Assembly: GCF_001665685.1 (NCBI RefSeq)
Contig: NZ_LZTB01000128.1
Span: forward strand, 41,087-105,086
Length of the DNA stretch: 64,000 nucleotides
From: Mycobacterium sp. 852013-50091_SCH5140682
GTDB taxonomy: Bacteria > Actinomycetota > Actinomycetes > Mycobacteriales > Mycobacteriaceae
Direction: 5' to 3'
A program made the translations under genes and the position numbers. This document shows, piece by piece, positions 45,876 through 54,330 of this stretch. The notes below the pieces were generated by a model, which searched no databases, had not been told where the DNA came from, and saw only the letters and a list, made by a program, of their open reading frames with translations. How positions within the stretch are numbered: the stretch's first letter is position 1; every line of letters starts with the position of its first letter.

Positions 45876-46643
45876 ATGGAGATCGAAGGCAAGAAGGCCA
45901 TCGTCGTCGGTGGCGCGTCAGGCTTCGGCAAGGCGACAGCAGAGGCACTGGCCAAGCGCGGCGCCAGCGTCGCGGTGCTGGACCGACCGCAGTCCAAGGG
46001 CAGGGAAGTCGCCGACGAGATCGGTGGCACGTTCTTCGAGGTCGACGTCACCGACTTCACCGGCACCGAGGAGGCGCTGGAGCGGGCCGTGGCCAGTCTC
46101 GACGGCCTGCACATCGTGGTCACCACCGCGGGCGGCGGTATCGGCGAGCGCACCATCAGCAGGAACGGCCCGCACAGCCTGGAATCGTTCCGCGCCAGCG
46201 TCGACCTCAACCTGATCGGGACATTTAACATCAGCCGACTCGCGGCGTGGCAGATGAGCAAGAATCAGCCGGTCGACACCGAGGCCGAGGAACGTGGCGT
46301 CATCATCAACACCGCCTCGATCGCCGCCTTCGAGGGGCAGATCGGCCAAGTCGCCTATACCGCGTCAAAAGCCGCGATCGCGGGCATGTCCCTGACCATG
46401 GCCCGTGACCTGGGCAGCATGGGTATCCGGGTGCTGGCCATCGCGCCCAGCCTCTTCGCGACCGGGTTGACGCAGGGCATTCCGGACGAGTTCGCCACGC
46501 AACTGACCAAAGACGCCGCGTTCCCGAAGCGGCTCGGCCGCCCGGAGGAGTACGCCAAGCTCGCCGTCGCGATCATCGAGAACCCCATGCTCAACGGCCA
46601 GTGCATCCGTTTGGACGCCGGCCAGCGCTTCGCCCCCAAGTAG
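45876..46643 (+). CDS. Short-chain dehydrogenase/reductase (type 2 hydroxyacyl-CoA dehydrogenase-like)
   Basis: 255-residue NAD(P)-dependent SDR. Cofactor motif GGASGFGKA, then VDVTD, TTAGGG, catalytic Ser/Tyr/Lys in INTASIAAFEGQIGQVAYTASKAAI. The overall look, with a C-terminal FPKRLGRPEEYAKL, is that of 3-hydroxy-2-methylbutyryl-CoA dehydrogenases (HSD10-like). GGGAG precedes ATG 45876. The frame opens at 45771, but that part lacks family similarity. Confidence 0.85.
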   Translation: MEIEGKKAIVVGGASGFGKATAEALAKRGASVAVLDRPQSKGREVADEIGGTFFEVDVTDFTGTEEALERAVASLDGLHIVVTTAGGGIGERTISRNGPHSLESFRASVDLNLIGTFNISRLAAWQMSKNQPVDTEAEERGVIINTASIAAFEGQIGQVAYTASKAAIAGMSLTMARDLGSMGIRVLAIAPSLFATGLTQGIPDEFATQLTKDAAFPKRLGRPEEYAKLAVAIIENPMLNGQCIRLDAGQRFAPK

Positions 46644-46712
46644 AGTGATGCGGCGTGACCGGTCATGCTCCGTGCGGACCGGTCGCTCCGACATCGCATA
46701 CCGGGAGGCGTC

Positions 46713-48449
46713 ATGGCAACCGTTGCAGACCAGGTGATCTCGGCGTTGAGCGCCAGTGGGGTTCGGCGGGTGTACGGGTTGCCGGGGGACAGTCTCAACG
46801 GGTTCACCGATGCCATCCGGCGCTCGGAGGCCATCACGTGGCAACACGTGCGGCATGAGGAGACGGCGGGGTTCGCCGCGGCGGCGGACGCGGCGCTGAC
46901 CGGTCAATTGGCGGTCTGCGCGGGCAGTTGCGGGCCGGGCAATCTGCACTTGATCAACGGCCTGTTCGACGCGCAGCGCAGCCGGGTTCCGGTGGTGGCC
47001 ATCGCCGCACACATTCCACGCACCGAAATCGGCTCGGACTACTTCCAGGAAACCCACCCGCAGCAGCTGTTCGGCGAGTGCAGCGTCTACTGCGAATTGG
47101 TCAGCACCCCGGAGATGGCGCCGCGCATTCTCGAGATGGCGATGCGCGCCGCGATTGAAGAGAACGGGGTCGCCGTCGTCGTGGTGCCGGGGGAGATCTT
47201 CCTGGCGCGCACCGCTGCGTCGGCGTGGACCTCGCGCCCGGTGCTGCCGACGCACTCGATACTGCGCCCCGACGACGCATCGATACGCCGGGCGGCGGAT
47301 CTGCTCAATGCCGCCGAGCGGGTCACCATCCTCGGTGGGGCCGGGGTGGCGGGCGCGCACGGCGAGCTGATCGAGGCGGCCGCGACGTTGCAGGCGCCGA
47401 TCGTGCATGCGTTGCGCGGCAAGGAGTTCATCGAATACGACAACCCGTTCGATGTGGGGATGACCGGGCTGCTCGGGTTTGCGTCGGGATACAAGGCCAT
47501 CAAAGAGGCCGATACGCTGTTGATGCTGGGTACCGATTTCCCGTATCAGCAGTTCTATCCCGAGGGCGCGTCGATCATCCAGGTCGACACTCGTGGCCGG
47601 AACCTGGGCCGTCGCACGCCGATCGACCTGGGTTTGCGGGGCACGGTCAAGGACACCCTGGCCGCGCTGCAGCCGCTGCTGCGGGCCAAGTCCGATCGCG
47701 AACATCTCAACCGGGCGCTACGGCACTACGCCAAAACGCGCGCGTCTTTGGACGCGCTGGCCGTCAATGACCGTGACAAGACTCCGATCAGACCGGAATA
47801 TGTTGCCGCGCTGGCCAACCGGCTCGCCGACGATGATGCGGTGTTCACCTGCGACGTCGGGTCGCCGGTGGTGTGGGCGGCGCGTTACCTCACCATGAAC
47901 GGCAGGCGTAGGTTGATCGGGTCGTTCAACCACGGCACCATGGCCAATGCGCTGCCGCACGCCATCGGCGCCCAGACCGCTTACCCGGGTCGGCAGGTTG
48001 TCGCGCTTGCCGGTGACGGCGGGCTGACGATGCTGTTCGGGGAGCTGGTGACGCTGCTCCAGAACCGGTTGCCGGTCAAGCTGATCGTGTTCAACAACTC
48101 GTCGCTGAACTTCGTCGAGCTGGAGATGAAAGCGGCGGGCATCGTCACGTTCGGCACCGACCTGGTCAATCCCGACTTCGCCGCCGTCGCCCAGTCGATG
48201 GGGATGTTCGGGAGGCGGGTGACCGAGCCGGCCGCGCTGGAACGGGCCCTGGCTGATGCGTTCGCGCACGACGGTCCCGTTGTGGTGGACGTCGTCACCG
48301 CTCGTCAGGAACTGTCGATACCGCCGGCCATCACCGTCGAACAGGCCAAAGGCTTCTCGCTGTATGCCATCCGGACCATCCTGGCCGGCCGCGCCGACGA
48401 ACTGCTCGACCTGGTCACCACCAACGTCGCCCGCCGCATCCTGGACTGA
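46713..48449 (+). CDS. ThDP-dependent pyruvate oxidase/dehydrogenase (PoxB-like)
   Basis: 578-residue enzyme of the acetolactate synthase/pyruvate oxidase family. N-terminal pyrimidine domain with the ThDP Glu in VRHEETAGFAAAADA, middle FAD-binding domain, and C-terminal PP domain with GDGGLTMLFGELVTLLQNRLPVKLIVFNNSS. It most likely oxidizes pyruvate to acetate with membrane quinone. GGGAGG precedes ATG 46713. It lies 69 bp after the SDR gene. Confidence 0.85.
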   Translation: MATVADQVISALSASGVRRVYGLPGDSLNGFTDAIRRSEAITWQHVRHEETAGFAAAADAALTGQLAVCAGSCGPGNLHLINGLFDAQRSRVPVVAIAAHIPRTEIGSDYFQETHPQQLFGECSVYCELVSTPEMAPRILEMAMRAAIEENGVAVVVVPGEIFLARTAASAWTSRPVLPTHSILRPDDASIRRAADLLNAAERVTILGGAGVAGAHGELIEAAATLQAPIVHALRGKEFIEYDNPFDVGMTGLLGFASGYKAIKEADTLLMLGTDFPYQQFYPEGASIIQVDTRGRNLGRRTPIDLGLRGTVKDTLAALQPLLRAKSDREHLNRALRHYAKTRASLDALAVNDRDKTPIRPEYVAALANRLADDDAVFTCDVGSPVVWAARYLTMNGRRRLIGSFNHGTMANALPHAIGAQTAYPGRQVVALAGDGGLTMLFGELVTLLQNRLPVKLIVFNNSSLNFVELEMKAAGIVTFGTDLVNPDFAAVAQSMGMFGRRVTEPAALERALADAFAHDGPVVVDVVTARQELSIPPAITVEQAKGFSLYAIRTILAGRADELLDLVTTNVARRILD

Positions 48450-48472
48450 CCGCCGTTGTCTCGCAACGGAGT

Positions 48473-49147
48473 TCAGGCCGGCCGGGGCACTGCGGCTGAC
48501 GCGCTCTGCCCGAGCCACTTGGGGATCGCGCGGCGCACATCACCGGGACCGGACAACGCGACGCTGCCGTCGAGCACAGCGTGTGTCCAGCCCTGGTCGC
48601 CACGCCAGATTCGGGTCAGGGTGCGCAGGCTGGTTTCGACGGTGCCCGTCACGTCGTAGCCCGGGTCGAAATCACACACATCGGCTTGGCCGTCGGACAC
48701 CACCAGCCACCACCGCGACGCCTTGACTGCGACGCCGTCGAGAATGAAGGCGACCGTGGTGCGCGAGCGCGGCCAGTTCTCGATCGGGATGGTGCGGCGC
48801 ATGTCCCAGAACAGCAGGTGCGGATCGAGGTCGGCCTCCCCGAGCTCACCGATCCAACGAACTCCCCACGCGCCGAGAGCGGTGACGATGCCGGCCAGCT
48901 CTTGACCGCATTCGGTGAGGGAATACGTTGTGCGACCATCGATTTCGGCACGCTCGACGACACCGGCGCGGGTCAGGGTCTTGAGTCGCTTTGACAGCAA
49001 CGCAGGGGACATCTTCGGCACTCCACGACGCAGATCGTTGAAATGGGTGCTGCCCAGCAGGAGTTCCCGCACCACCAGCATCGTCCAGCGTTCATCGAGC
49101 AATTCCATGGCCTTGGCCATCGGGCAGAACTGGCCGTATCCCGACAT
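48473..49147 (-). CDS. HxlR-family transcriptional regulator
   Basis: 224-residue regulator. The N-terminal HxlR winged helix starts YGQFCPMAKAMELLDERWTMLVVRELLLG with the redox-type Cys, followed by MSPALLSKRLKTLTRAGVVER. The C-terminal ~110 residues resemble SCP2-type sterol-binding folds found in other actinobacterial HxlR proteins. It is divergent from the methyltransferase gene and may control it. Confidence 0.85.
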   Translation of the reverse strand: MSGYGQFCPMAKAMELLDERWTMLVVRELLLGSTHFNDLRRGVPKMSPALLSKRLKTLTRAGVVERAEIDGRTTYSLTECGQELAGIVTALGAWGVRWIGELGEADLDPHLLFWDMRRTIPIENWPRSRTTVAFILDGVAVKASRWWLVVSDGQADVCDFDPGYDVTGTVETSLRTLTRIWRGDQGWTHAVLDGSVALSGPGDVRRAIPKWLGQSASAAVPRPA

Positions 49148-49298
49148 ACCCGCACCTTTCGTGGATCGTCGCCGAATCTATGGTCTCGCAGCCGGCGTGC
49201 CCAGTACAGATTCAGTATCGGAGCCGGTACAGAACTGGAACTGGATGTGCGTGCTGCCGGGCCGGATCATGGGTTCACCCGTGCGAGAGGAGTCACCG

Positions 49299-50108
49299 AT
49301 GAGCGCTGTAGTGGACGATTTGGTAGCCAAGCACCGTGCGCTGTGGGCGTTGGGCGATTACGCCGCGATCGCCGCCGACGTGGTGGCGCCGCTGGGTCCT
49401 GAGCTTGTGGCGGCCTGCGGCGTCGGACCCCGGGACCGAGTGCTCGATGTCGCGGCCGGAACGGGCAATGCGGCGATTCCGGCCGCGATGACCGGCGCGC
49501 ATGTCATCGCCAGCGATCTGTGCCCGGAGTTGGTGCAGCGGGGCAGGCAACAGGCCACCGAACGCGGCGTCGAACTGCAGTGGCGCGAAGCCAACGCCGA
49601 AGCGCTCCCGTTCGGGGACGACGAGTTCGATGTGGTGATGTCGTGCATCGGGGTGATGTTCGCGCCGCATCATCAGCAGGCCGCCGATGAGCTGGTCCGG
49701 GTGTGCCGCCCGGGTGGCCGTATCGGCGTGATCAGTTGGACCCCTGAGGGTTTCATCGGGCAGCTGTTCGCGACCATGAAACCGTACGTGCCCGCGCCCC
49801 CCGCTGGGGTTTCCGCGCCGCCGCTGTGGGGCGGTGAGGCCTACGTCAGTGCGTTGCTGGGCGACGCAGTCGTCGACATCACGACGGACCGGCGCGACCT
49901 CACAGTCGACGCTTTCCCCAACGGGGCCGCTTTCCGTGACTATTTCAAGGCCAACTACGGCCCGACGATCGCGGCGTACCGCGGTATCGCCGACGACCCG
50001 GCGCGGGTGGCGGCGCTGGACACCGACATCGCTGCCCTGGGCGACCGCAACATCAGCGACGGCTCGATGGCCTGGCAGTACCTTCTGGTGACCGCGCGTA
50101 AGCGTTGA
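49299..50108 (+). CDS. Class I SAM-dependent methyltransferase
   Basis: 269-residue methyltransferase. SAM motif I is VLDVAAGTGNAAIPAA; motif II has ASDLCPELV; the post-I region is ANAEALPFGDDEFDVVMSCIGVMF, then VRVCRPGGRIGVISW. The type resembles UbiE/methyltransferase_11. The start is ATG 49299 with GAGAGGAG upstream; the frame opens earlier without support. The substrate is unknown. It is 23 bp upstream of the phosphotransferase gene. Confidence 0.85.
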   Translation: MSAVVDDLVAKHRALWALGDYAAIAADVVAPLGPELVAACGVGPRDRVLDVAAGTGNAAIPAAMTGAHVIASDLCPELVQRGRQQATERGVELQWREANAEALPFGDDEFDVVMSCIGVMFAPHHQQAADELVRVCRPGGRIGVISWTPEGFIGQLFATMKPYVPAPPAGVSAPPLWGGEAYVSALLGDAVVDITTDRRDLTVDAFPNGAAFRDYFKANYGPTIAAYRGIADDPARVAALDTDIAALGDRNISDGSMAWQYLLVTARKR

Positions 50109-50131
50109 ATGCGGGCTGGCACTATGACTGA

Positions 50132-51196
50132 ATGCCGGACGACGCGCACCAGCTGCCGACGCTCAGTGACGCCGATCTGGCGGCGTTGAGGCCCTGGCTG
50201 CAGAGCCAGGGAATCGGTTCGACCATCACCGATGTGGCGCCGCTGACCGGCGGAACGCAGAACATCGTGGTCGGCCTGAGGGTCGACGGCAGACAGATGG
50301 TGCTGCGCCGTCCGCCGCTGCACCCGCGGCCGACCAGCGACAAGACGATGTTGCGTGAGATCGCGGTGCTGCGCACCCTGGCAGGGTCGGCGGTACCCCA
50401 TCCCGGATTCATCGCCGGCTGCACTGATCTCGACGTGCTCGGTGTCGTGTTCTATCTCATGGAGCAGGTGGACGGATTCAATCCGGGCACCGAGGTCGCC
50501 GAGGCCTACCGCGCCGATCCGGACCTGCGCTACCGCGTCGGGCTGTCCTACGCCGCCAGCCTGGCCGAACTCGGCAACGCCGCCTGGATCGACAGCCCGC
50601 TGGCCGAGATCCGGCCGCCGGGTTCCTTTCTGGCCCGCCAGGTTCCGCAGTTTCTGCGACTGCTGGAGAGCTATCGCCACGAACGCTATGCGCCGGAATC
50701 ACTGCCCGCCGTCGCGGAGTTGGCGCAATGGCTGGAATCCAACCGGCCGCCCGACGCCGAGCCCGGGATCATGCACGGCGACGCCCACCTGAACAACGTG
50801 CTGTTGCGCCGCGAGAGCCCGCAGTTGGCCACGTTCATCGACTGGGAGATGTGCACCATCGGCGACCCGCTCCTGGATCTTGGCTGGATGTTGGTGTGCT
50901 GGCCGGACCAACCCAACCCGATCAACGCCGGCTCGGCGCTGGCCGCTCTGGGCGGGCTCGCCGGGCGGCGCGATCTGCTCGATGCCTACCGCGACGCCGG
51001 TGGCCGCACGACCTCTACGTTGGACTGGTATGTGGCCCTGGCGTGTTTCAAGCTCGGCATCGTGATCGAGGGCACGTGGTCGCGCTACCTGGCCGGGCGC
51101 GCCAGCCGGGAGGCCGGTGAACAACTGCACGCCTCGGCGGCCAACCTGATCGACCTCGGAACCCGCGTCGCCAAGGGGGACAACCCGTTCGTTTGA
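50132..51196 (+). CDS. Aminoglycoside phosphotransferase-family protein (ACAD10-like kinase domain)
   Basis: 354-residue kinase-fold protein. The nucleotide loop region is PLTGGTQNIVVGLRVDGRQMVLRRPP, the catalytic loop HGDAHLNNVLL, and the Mg-binding FIDWEMCTIGDPLLDLGWM. Such proteins often accompany acyl-CoA dehydrogenases in mycobacteria and may phosphorylate hydroxy acids. No drug-resistance role is implied. It ends before an intergenic palindrome. Confidence 0.85.
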   Translation: MPDDAHQLPTLSDADLAALRPWLQSQGIGSTITDVAPLTGGTQNIVVGLRVDGRQMVLRRPPLHPRPTSDKTMLREIAVLRTLAGSAVPHPGFIAGCTDLDVLGVVFYLMEQVDGFNPGTEVAEAYRADPDLRYRVGLSYAASLAELGNAAWIDSPLAEIRPPGSFLARQVPQFLRLLESYRHERYAPESLPAVAELAQWLESNRPPDAEPGIMHGDAHLNNVLLRRESPQLATFIDWEMCTIGDPLLDLGWMLVCWPDQPNPINAGSALAALGGLAGRRDLLDAYRDAGGRTTSTLDWYVALACFKLGIVIEGTWSRYLAGRASREAGEQLHASAANLIDLGTRVAKGDNPFV

Positions 51197-51199
51197 CCG

Positions 51200-51258
51200 G
51201 CGAGCAGACAGCGCGGTACGCGAAATGCGGCGTGTCGCGTACCGCAACGCCTGCTCGC
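51200..51258. repeat. Nested inverted repeat between convergent genes
   Basis: GCGAGCAG (51200-51207) pairs with CTGCTCGC (51251-51258), and GCGGTACGCGA (51213-51223) pairs with TCGCGTACCGC (51235-51245), forming a two-part stem with bulges and an 11-nt loop. It sits exactly between the convergent phosphotransferase (end 51196) and TauE/SafE (end 51267) genes, as expected for a two-way terminator. Confidence 0.6.
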
Positions 51259-51266
51259 GGTGAAGG

Positions 51267-52028
51267 TCAGTAGGCGTCGACGGCGAGTTTGACGGCCAGC
51301 GCGAAACCGGCCAACCCGATCAGCACCCGCAGCGGCGTGGCCGGCGCGTGCCGCACCACGATCGGCCCCAGTCGTGAGCCGACGAGACAGCCCAACCCGA
51401 GCGGCAGCACCGCAGGCCAGTACACGGGCGCCAAGAACACGAAGGCAAGGGCAGCAACAGAATTGGCGACGCCGAGTATGACGTTCTTGCCCGCGTTGGC
51501 ATGGGCCAGGGTGGCACCGCCGGCCCGGAGCAACAGGGCCAGCAACAGCACTCCCGCGGCGGCACCGAAATAGCCGCCGTAGATCGTGATGAGAAAGATC
51601 GCTCCGGCTTCCACGGTCACGCGGCCGATGTGATCGCGGTGATCATCCGTGTGTGCTTCCCGATGCTCCTTGGGCGGCAACAGGATCGCCAACGACGCGA
51701 TGCCGATGAGCAGCGGCACCGCTTTCTCGAAGCCGGCGGCCGGAGTGCACAGCAGCAGTGCCGCGCCCACCGCGCCACCGACCACGGCGACCGGCATGAT
51801 CCGCTTGATCCACGCACCCTGCCCGGCCAACTCCGGACGTGAACCCCACACCGACCCGATGCCGTTGAACACGAGGGCCACGGTGTTGGTCACATTCGCC
51901 GTCACCGGCGGCAGTCCGATGAGCAGTAGTGCCGGGTAAGTGGCGACCGACGCGAGGCCGGCGATGCTGCCGGACAACCCGCCGACGATCCCTGCGGCGA
52001 TGAGCAGTGCGACGTCCCAAAAGCTCAT
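51267..52028 (-). CDS. TauE/SafE-family sulfite exporter/permease
   Basis: 253-residue membrane protein with about eight helices and the family's internal repeat: GIVGGLSGSIAGLASVATYPALLLIGLPPVTANVTNTVAL and GVLLLALLLRAGGATLAHANAGKNVILGVANSVAALAF. These proteins move sulfite, sulfoacetate or similar anions. No sulfur genes lie nearby apart from the Moco oxidoreductase at 44184. Confidence 0.88.
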   Translation of the reverse strand: MSFWDVALLIAAGIVGGLSGSIAGLASVATYPALLLIGLPPVTANVTNTVALVFNGIGSVWGSRPELAGQGAWIKRIMPVAVVGGAVGAALLLCTPAAGFEKAVPLLIGIASLAILLPPKEHREAHTDDHRDHIGRVTVEAGAIFLITIYGGYFGAAAGVLLLALLLRAGGATLAHANAGKNVILGVANSVAALAFVFLAPVYWPAVLPLGLGCLVGSRLGPIVVRHAPATPLRVLIGLAGFALAVKLAVDAY

Positions 52029-52066
52029 GAGGCGTCCACGGCGCCGACGTTACCGAGTGAAAGTGA

Positions 52067-52096
52067 TTGCGCGACTGCCGGGGGAGCGTCTAGCAT
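52067..52096 (+). promoter_or_regulatory. Putative promoter of the attenuator-like leader
   Basis: TTGCGC (52067-52072) and TAGCAT (52091-52096), 18 bp apart, resemble sigma-A elements. The -10 lies 7 nt before the GTG at 52104, the spacing seen in mycobacterial leaderless transcripts. Confidence 0.4.
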
Positions 52097-52103
52097 CGCC
52101 AAC

Positions 52104-52145
52104 GTGCCAAGGCGACTTGTAGTAGCAACCCGCAGCGGGGTCTGA
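52104..52145 (+). CDS. Putative leaderless leader peptide (13 residues)
   Basis: GTG start, peptide MPRRLVVATRSGV, TGA stop at 52143-52145. It contains consecutive Leu-Val-Val codons, as branched-chain attenuator peptides do. The coding end lies inside the 5' arm of a large hairpin (52122-52179). The presumed product downstream resembles the leucine-responsive domain of LeuA. It is inferred from layout only. Confidence 0.45.
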   Translation: MPRRLVVATRSGV

Positions 52146-52179
52146 TCTCGACCGACCCCTCGCTGTGGGTCATTGCTAC
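52122..52179 (+). promoter_or_regulatory. Leader hairpin, attenuator-like
   Basis: Left arm from 52122 (GTAGCAACCCGCAGCGGGG, then TC) pairs with the right arm 52154-52179 (GACCCC-t-CGCTGTGGGT-ca-TTGCTAC) with small bulges, about 19 paired positions. No U-run follows, so it may be an antiterminator, a Rho-linked switch or a translation block rather than an intrinsic terminator. Confidence 0.5.
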
Positions 52180-52218
52180 GTCGTCGGTCAATTCCTCTGG
52201 ACAAGAGAAGGCCGGCAC

Positions 52219-52713
52219 ATGTATCCCTCATCGGCAACACCAGCCACGCACCACCGCCCCGTGTTCGCGGCCAGTTTCACCGCGCCGCTGCCGCGCGGCG
52301 TGCGCGCCGCCGCGGAGTCGGTGTCCTGGGATGATTTCGTGGCCGAGTACGCCCCCAGTGGCGGGCCGCTGCGCATGCGTCAGTGGAGCTGCGCCGACAC
52401 CGCCCGCCCGGGATACAGGCTGGGACCGCAGAGCCGCCGCTACCAGGCCACGATTGCCGTCGGCGACACCGTCAGCACGTCACGTGCCGCCGCCAGCGGT
52501 CCGATCGCCGCGCTGACCGCGATGCTGTACGACCGCGGTATCGCCCTGGAGACCATGTCGTTTCACCAGCTGCCGACCGGCGGACGCACCGCCACCTTCC
52601 TGCAGGGCAGCGACGGAACCCACAGCATGTGGGCGATGGGCCTGGACGACGACCCGGAGCTGTCGGCGCTGCGGGCCGTCATCGCGTGCGTGAACCGGTT
52701 GATGAGCGCCTGA
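52219..52713 (+). CDS. LeuA regulatory-domain-like protein
   Basis: 164-residue soluble protein. Residues about 30-160 resemble the C-terminal allosteric/dimerization domain of 2-isopropylmalate synthase or homocitrate synthase: RYQATIAVGDTVSTSRAAASGPIAALTAMLYDRGIALETMSFHQL, then GGRTATFLQGSDG and a final helix. No catalytic barrel is present, so it is not a synthase. It may bind leucine or modulate LeuA; that is inference. ATG 52219 has GAAGG 7-8 nt upstream. Confidence 0.6.
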   Translation: MYPSSATPATHHRPVFAASFTAPLPRGVRAAAESVSWDDFVAEYAPSGGPLRMRQWSCADTARPGYRLGPQSRRYQATIAVGDTVSTSRAAASGPIAALTAMLYDRGIALETMSFHQLPTGGRTATFLQGSDGTHSMWAMGLDDDPELSALRAVIACVNRLMSA

Positions 52714-52720
52714 AACTGCC

Positions 52721-54202
52721 TCAGTGGATCGGGCGCAGCACGATCGGCATGCCGTCGACCGGCACGGCCATGCCGCCGTAGTCGTACCACGGCTGATAGC
52801 CCGGGTGCGCCAACTCCAACCGGTACCGGCGCATGAGCCGGTGCATGACGGTCTTGATCTCCAGCTGACCGAACACCATGCCGATGCACTTGTGCGCGCC
52901 ACCGCCGAACGGCGCGAACGCGTAGCGGTGCTTCTTGTGCTCGCTGCGCGGCTCGGCGAAGCGGTCGGGGTCGAAACGTTCTGGGTCCGTCCACAATTCG
53001 GGTAGCCGGTGATTGATCGCCGGCCAGGTGACCACATCGGTGCCTGCGGGAATGTAGTAGCCGAGTATCTCGGTGTCACGCACGGCGCGCCGGAAGTTGA
53101 AGCCCAGCGGCGTCTGCATCCGCAGCGCTTCGTTGATCACCAGGTCGTAGGTCTCCAGCTTCTCCAGCGCCTCGATGTCCAGCGGAGCATCACCGATGCG
53201 TTCGGATTCCTCGCGCAGCTTGTCCTGCCACTGCGGGTTGGCCGCCAGGTGATACGCCATGGTGGTCAGCGTCGACGTCGTGGTGTCGTGCGCGGCCATC
53301 ATCAGGAAGATCATGTGCGCGACGATCTGGTCGTCGGTGAAGCTTTGGCCGTCCTCGTCCTGGGCGTGACAGAGCACGCTGAACATGTCGGAGCCCTCCG
53401 ACCGGCGCTTCTCCGCGATCCGACCGGCGAAGTAGTCCTCCAGGGTTTTGCGGGCCTGGATGCCGCGCCACCACGACAGCGGCGGCACGGGCGTGCGCAC
53501 AATCGCGTTGCCGGCCCGGGTCGTGGTGGTGAAGGCCTGGTTGATGGTGGTCACGAGCTTGTGGTCGGTACCCGCGGGGTGGCCCATGAAGACCTCGGAG
53601 GCGATGTCGAGGGTCAGCTCTTTGGCCGCGGGGTGGAACAGGAACCGCGGGTCGTTGGCGACCCAGTCGTTGGCCAGCACCTGCGTCGCGACCGAATCGA
53701 TGTGTGAGACGTAGCCCGTCAGCCTGGTCCGCGTGAAGGCTTCCTGCATGATCCGGCGGTGGAACATGTGCTCGTCGAAATCCAGGAGCATGAGGCCGCC
53801 CTCGAAGAACGGGCCGATCACCGGGTCCCACGCGCGCTGGGAGAAGTCCTTGTTGCGATTGGAGAACACGATCTGCGTGGCGTCCGGGCCCAGTGCCATC
53901 ACCTGTGACAACGCAGGCGTGTGCGCGTAGTAGACCGGGCCGTGCTTGCGGTACAGCTCGAGGATGAAGTCCGGACCGCCACGGAAGATCTCGATCATGT
54001 GGCCGATGATCGGCAGCCCCGAGTCGCCCAGGACCGGCTTGAGGTCGCTGCCCGCCGGTGGCTCGGCGAAGACGAACTGATCCCAGTCCTTCTCCTTCAG
54101 GCGCTTCTCCACGGCGGCCATGCCCGGCAGCGTGTTCGGTGTCGGAGTGAAGCGTCGCTTTGCCTGATCAAGGAGATAGTGCGGAGTGCTGATCGTTGCC
54201 AT
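52721..54202 (-). CDS. Cytochrome P450, CYP136-like
   Basis: 493-residue soluble P450. The heme-binding loop is FAPFGGGAHKCIG, the I-helix oxygen motif is AAHDTTTST, and the ExxR is in INEALRMQTP. By position beside a TetR gene, an SDR and dinB2, it corresponds to M. tuberculosis CYP136 (Rv3059). The substrate is not known; the family is CYP51-like in size and motif. AGGAG precedes ATG 54202; an earlier in-frame start at 54253 is less likely. An 18-bp palindrome in the gap to the TetR gene may control it. Confidence 0.9.
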   Translation of the reverse strand: MATISTPHYLLDQAKRRFTPTPNTLPGMAAVEKRLKEKDWDQFVFAEPPAGSDLKPVLGDSGLPIIGHMIEIFRGGPDFILELYRKHGPVYYAHTPALSQVMALGPDATQIVFSNRNKDFSQRAWDPVIGPFFEGGLMLLDFDEHMFHRRIMQEAFTRTRLTGYVSHIDSVATQVLANDWVANDPRFLFHPAAKELTLDIASEVFMGHPAGTDHKLVTTINQAFTTTTRAGNAIVRTPVPPLSWWRGIQARKTLEDYFAGRIAEKRRSEGSDMFSVLCHAQDEDGQSFTDDQIVAHMIFLMMAAHDTTTSTLTTMAYHLAANPQWQDKLREESERIGDAPLDIEALEKLETYDLVINEALRMQTPLGFNFRRAVRDTEILGYYIPAGTDVVTWPAINHRLPELWTDPERFDPDRFAEPRSEHKKHRYAFAPFGGGAHKCIGMVFGQLEIKTVMHRLMRRYRLELAHPGYQPWYDYGGMAVPVDGMPIVLRPIH

Positions 54203-54275
54203 GAACCGCTCCTGAGGCCGCTGAAATTGACAATGTGTGGTCGATGTCACCACCTGAGGCCATCCTGGCTGTCAG

Positions 54276-54293
54276 ACTTGACGCATGTCAAGT
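54276..54293. promoter_or_regulatory. Palindromic operator, probably of the adjacent TetR
   Basis: ACTTGACGCATGTCAAGT is a perfect 7-4-7 inverted repeat in the 128-bp divergent gap between the P450 gene (start 54202) and the TetR gene (start 54331). Position and symmetry fit autoregulation plus control of the P450. Confidence 0.65.
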
Positions 54294-54330
54294 TTTGTTC
54301 TGGCCTGTCGCAATGCGAAGGTCTAGTGCC

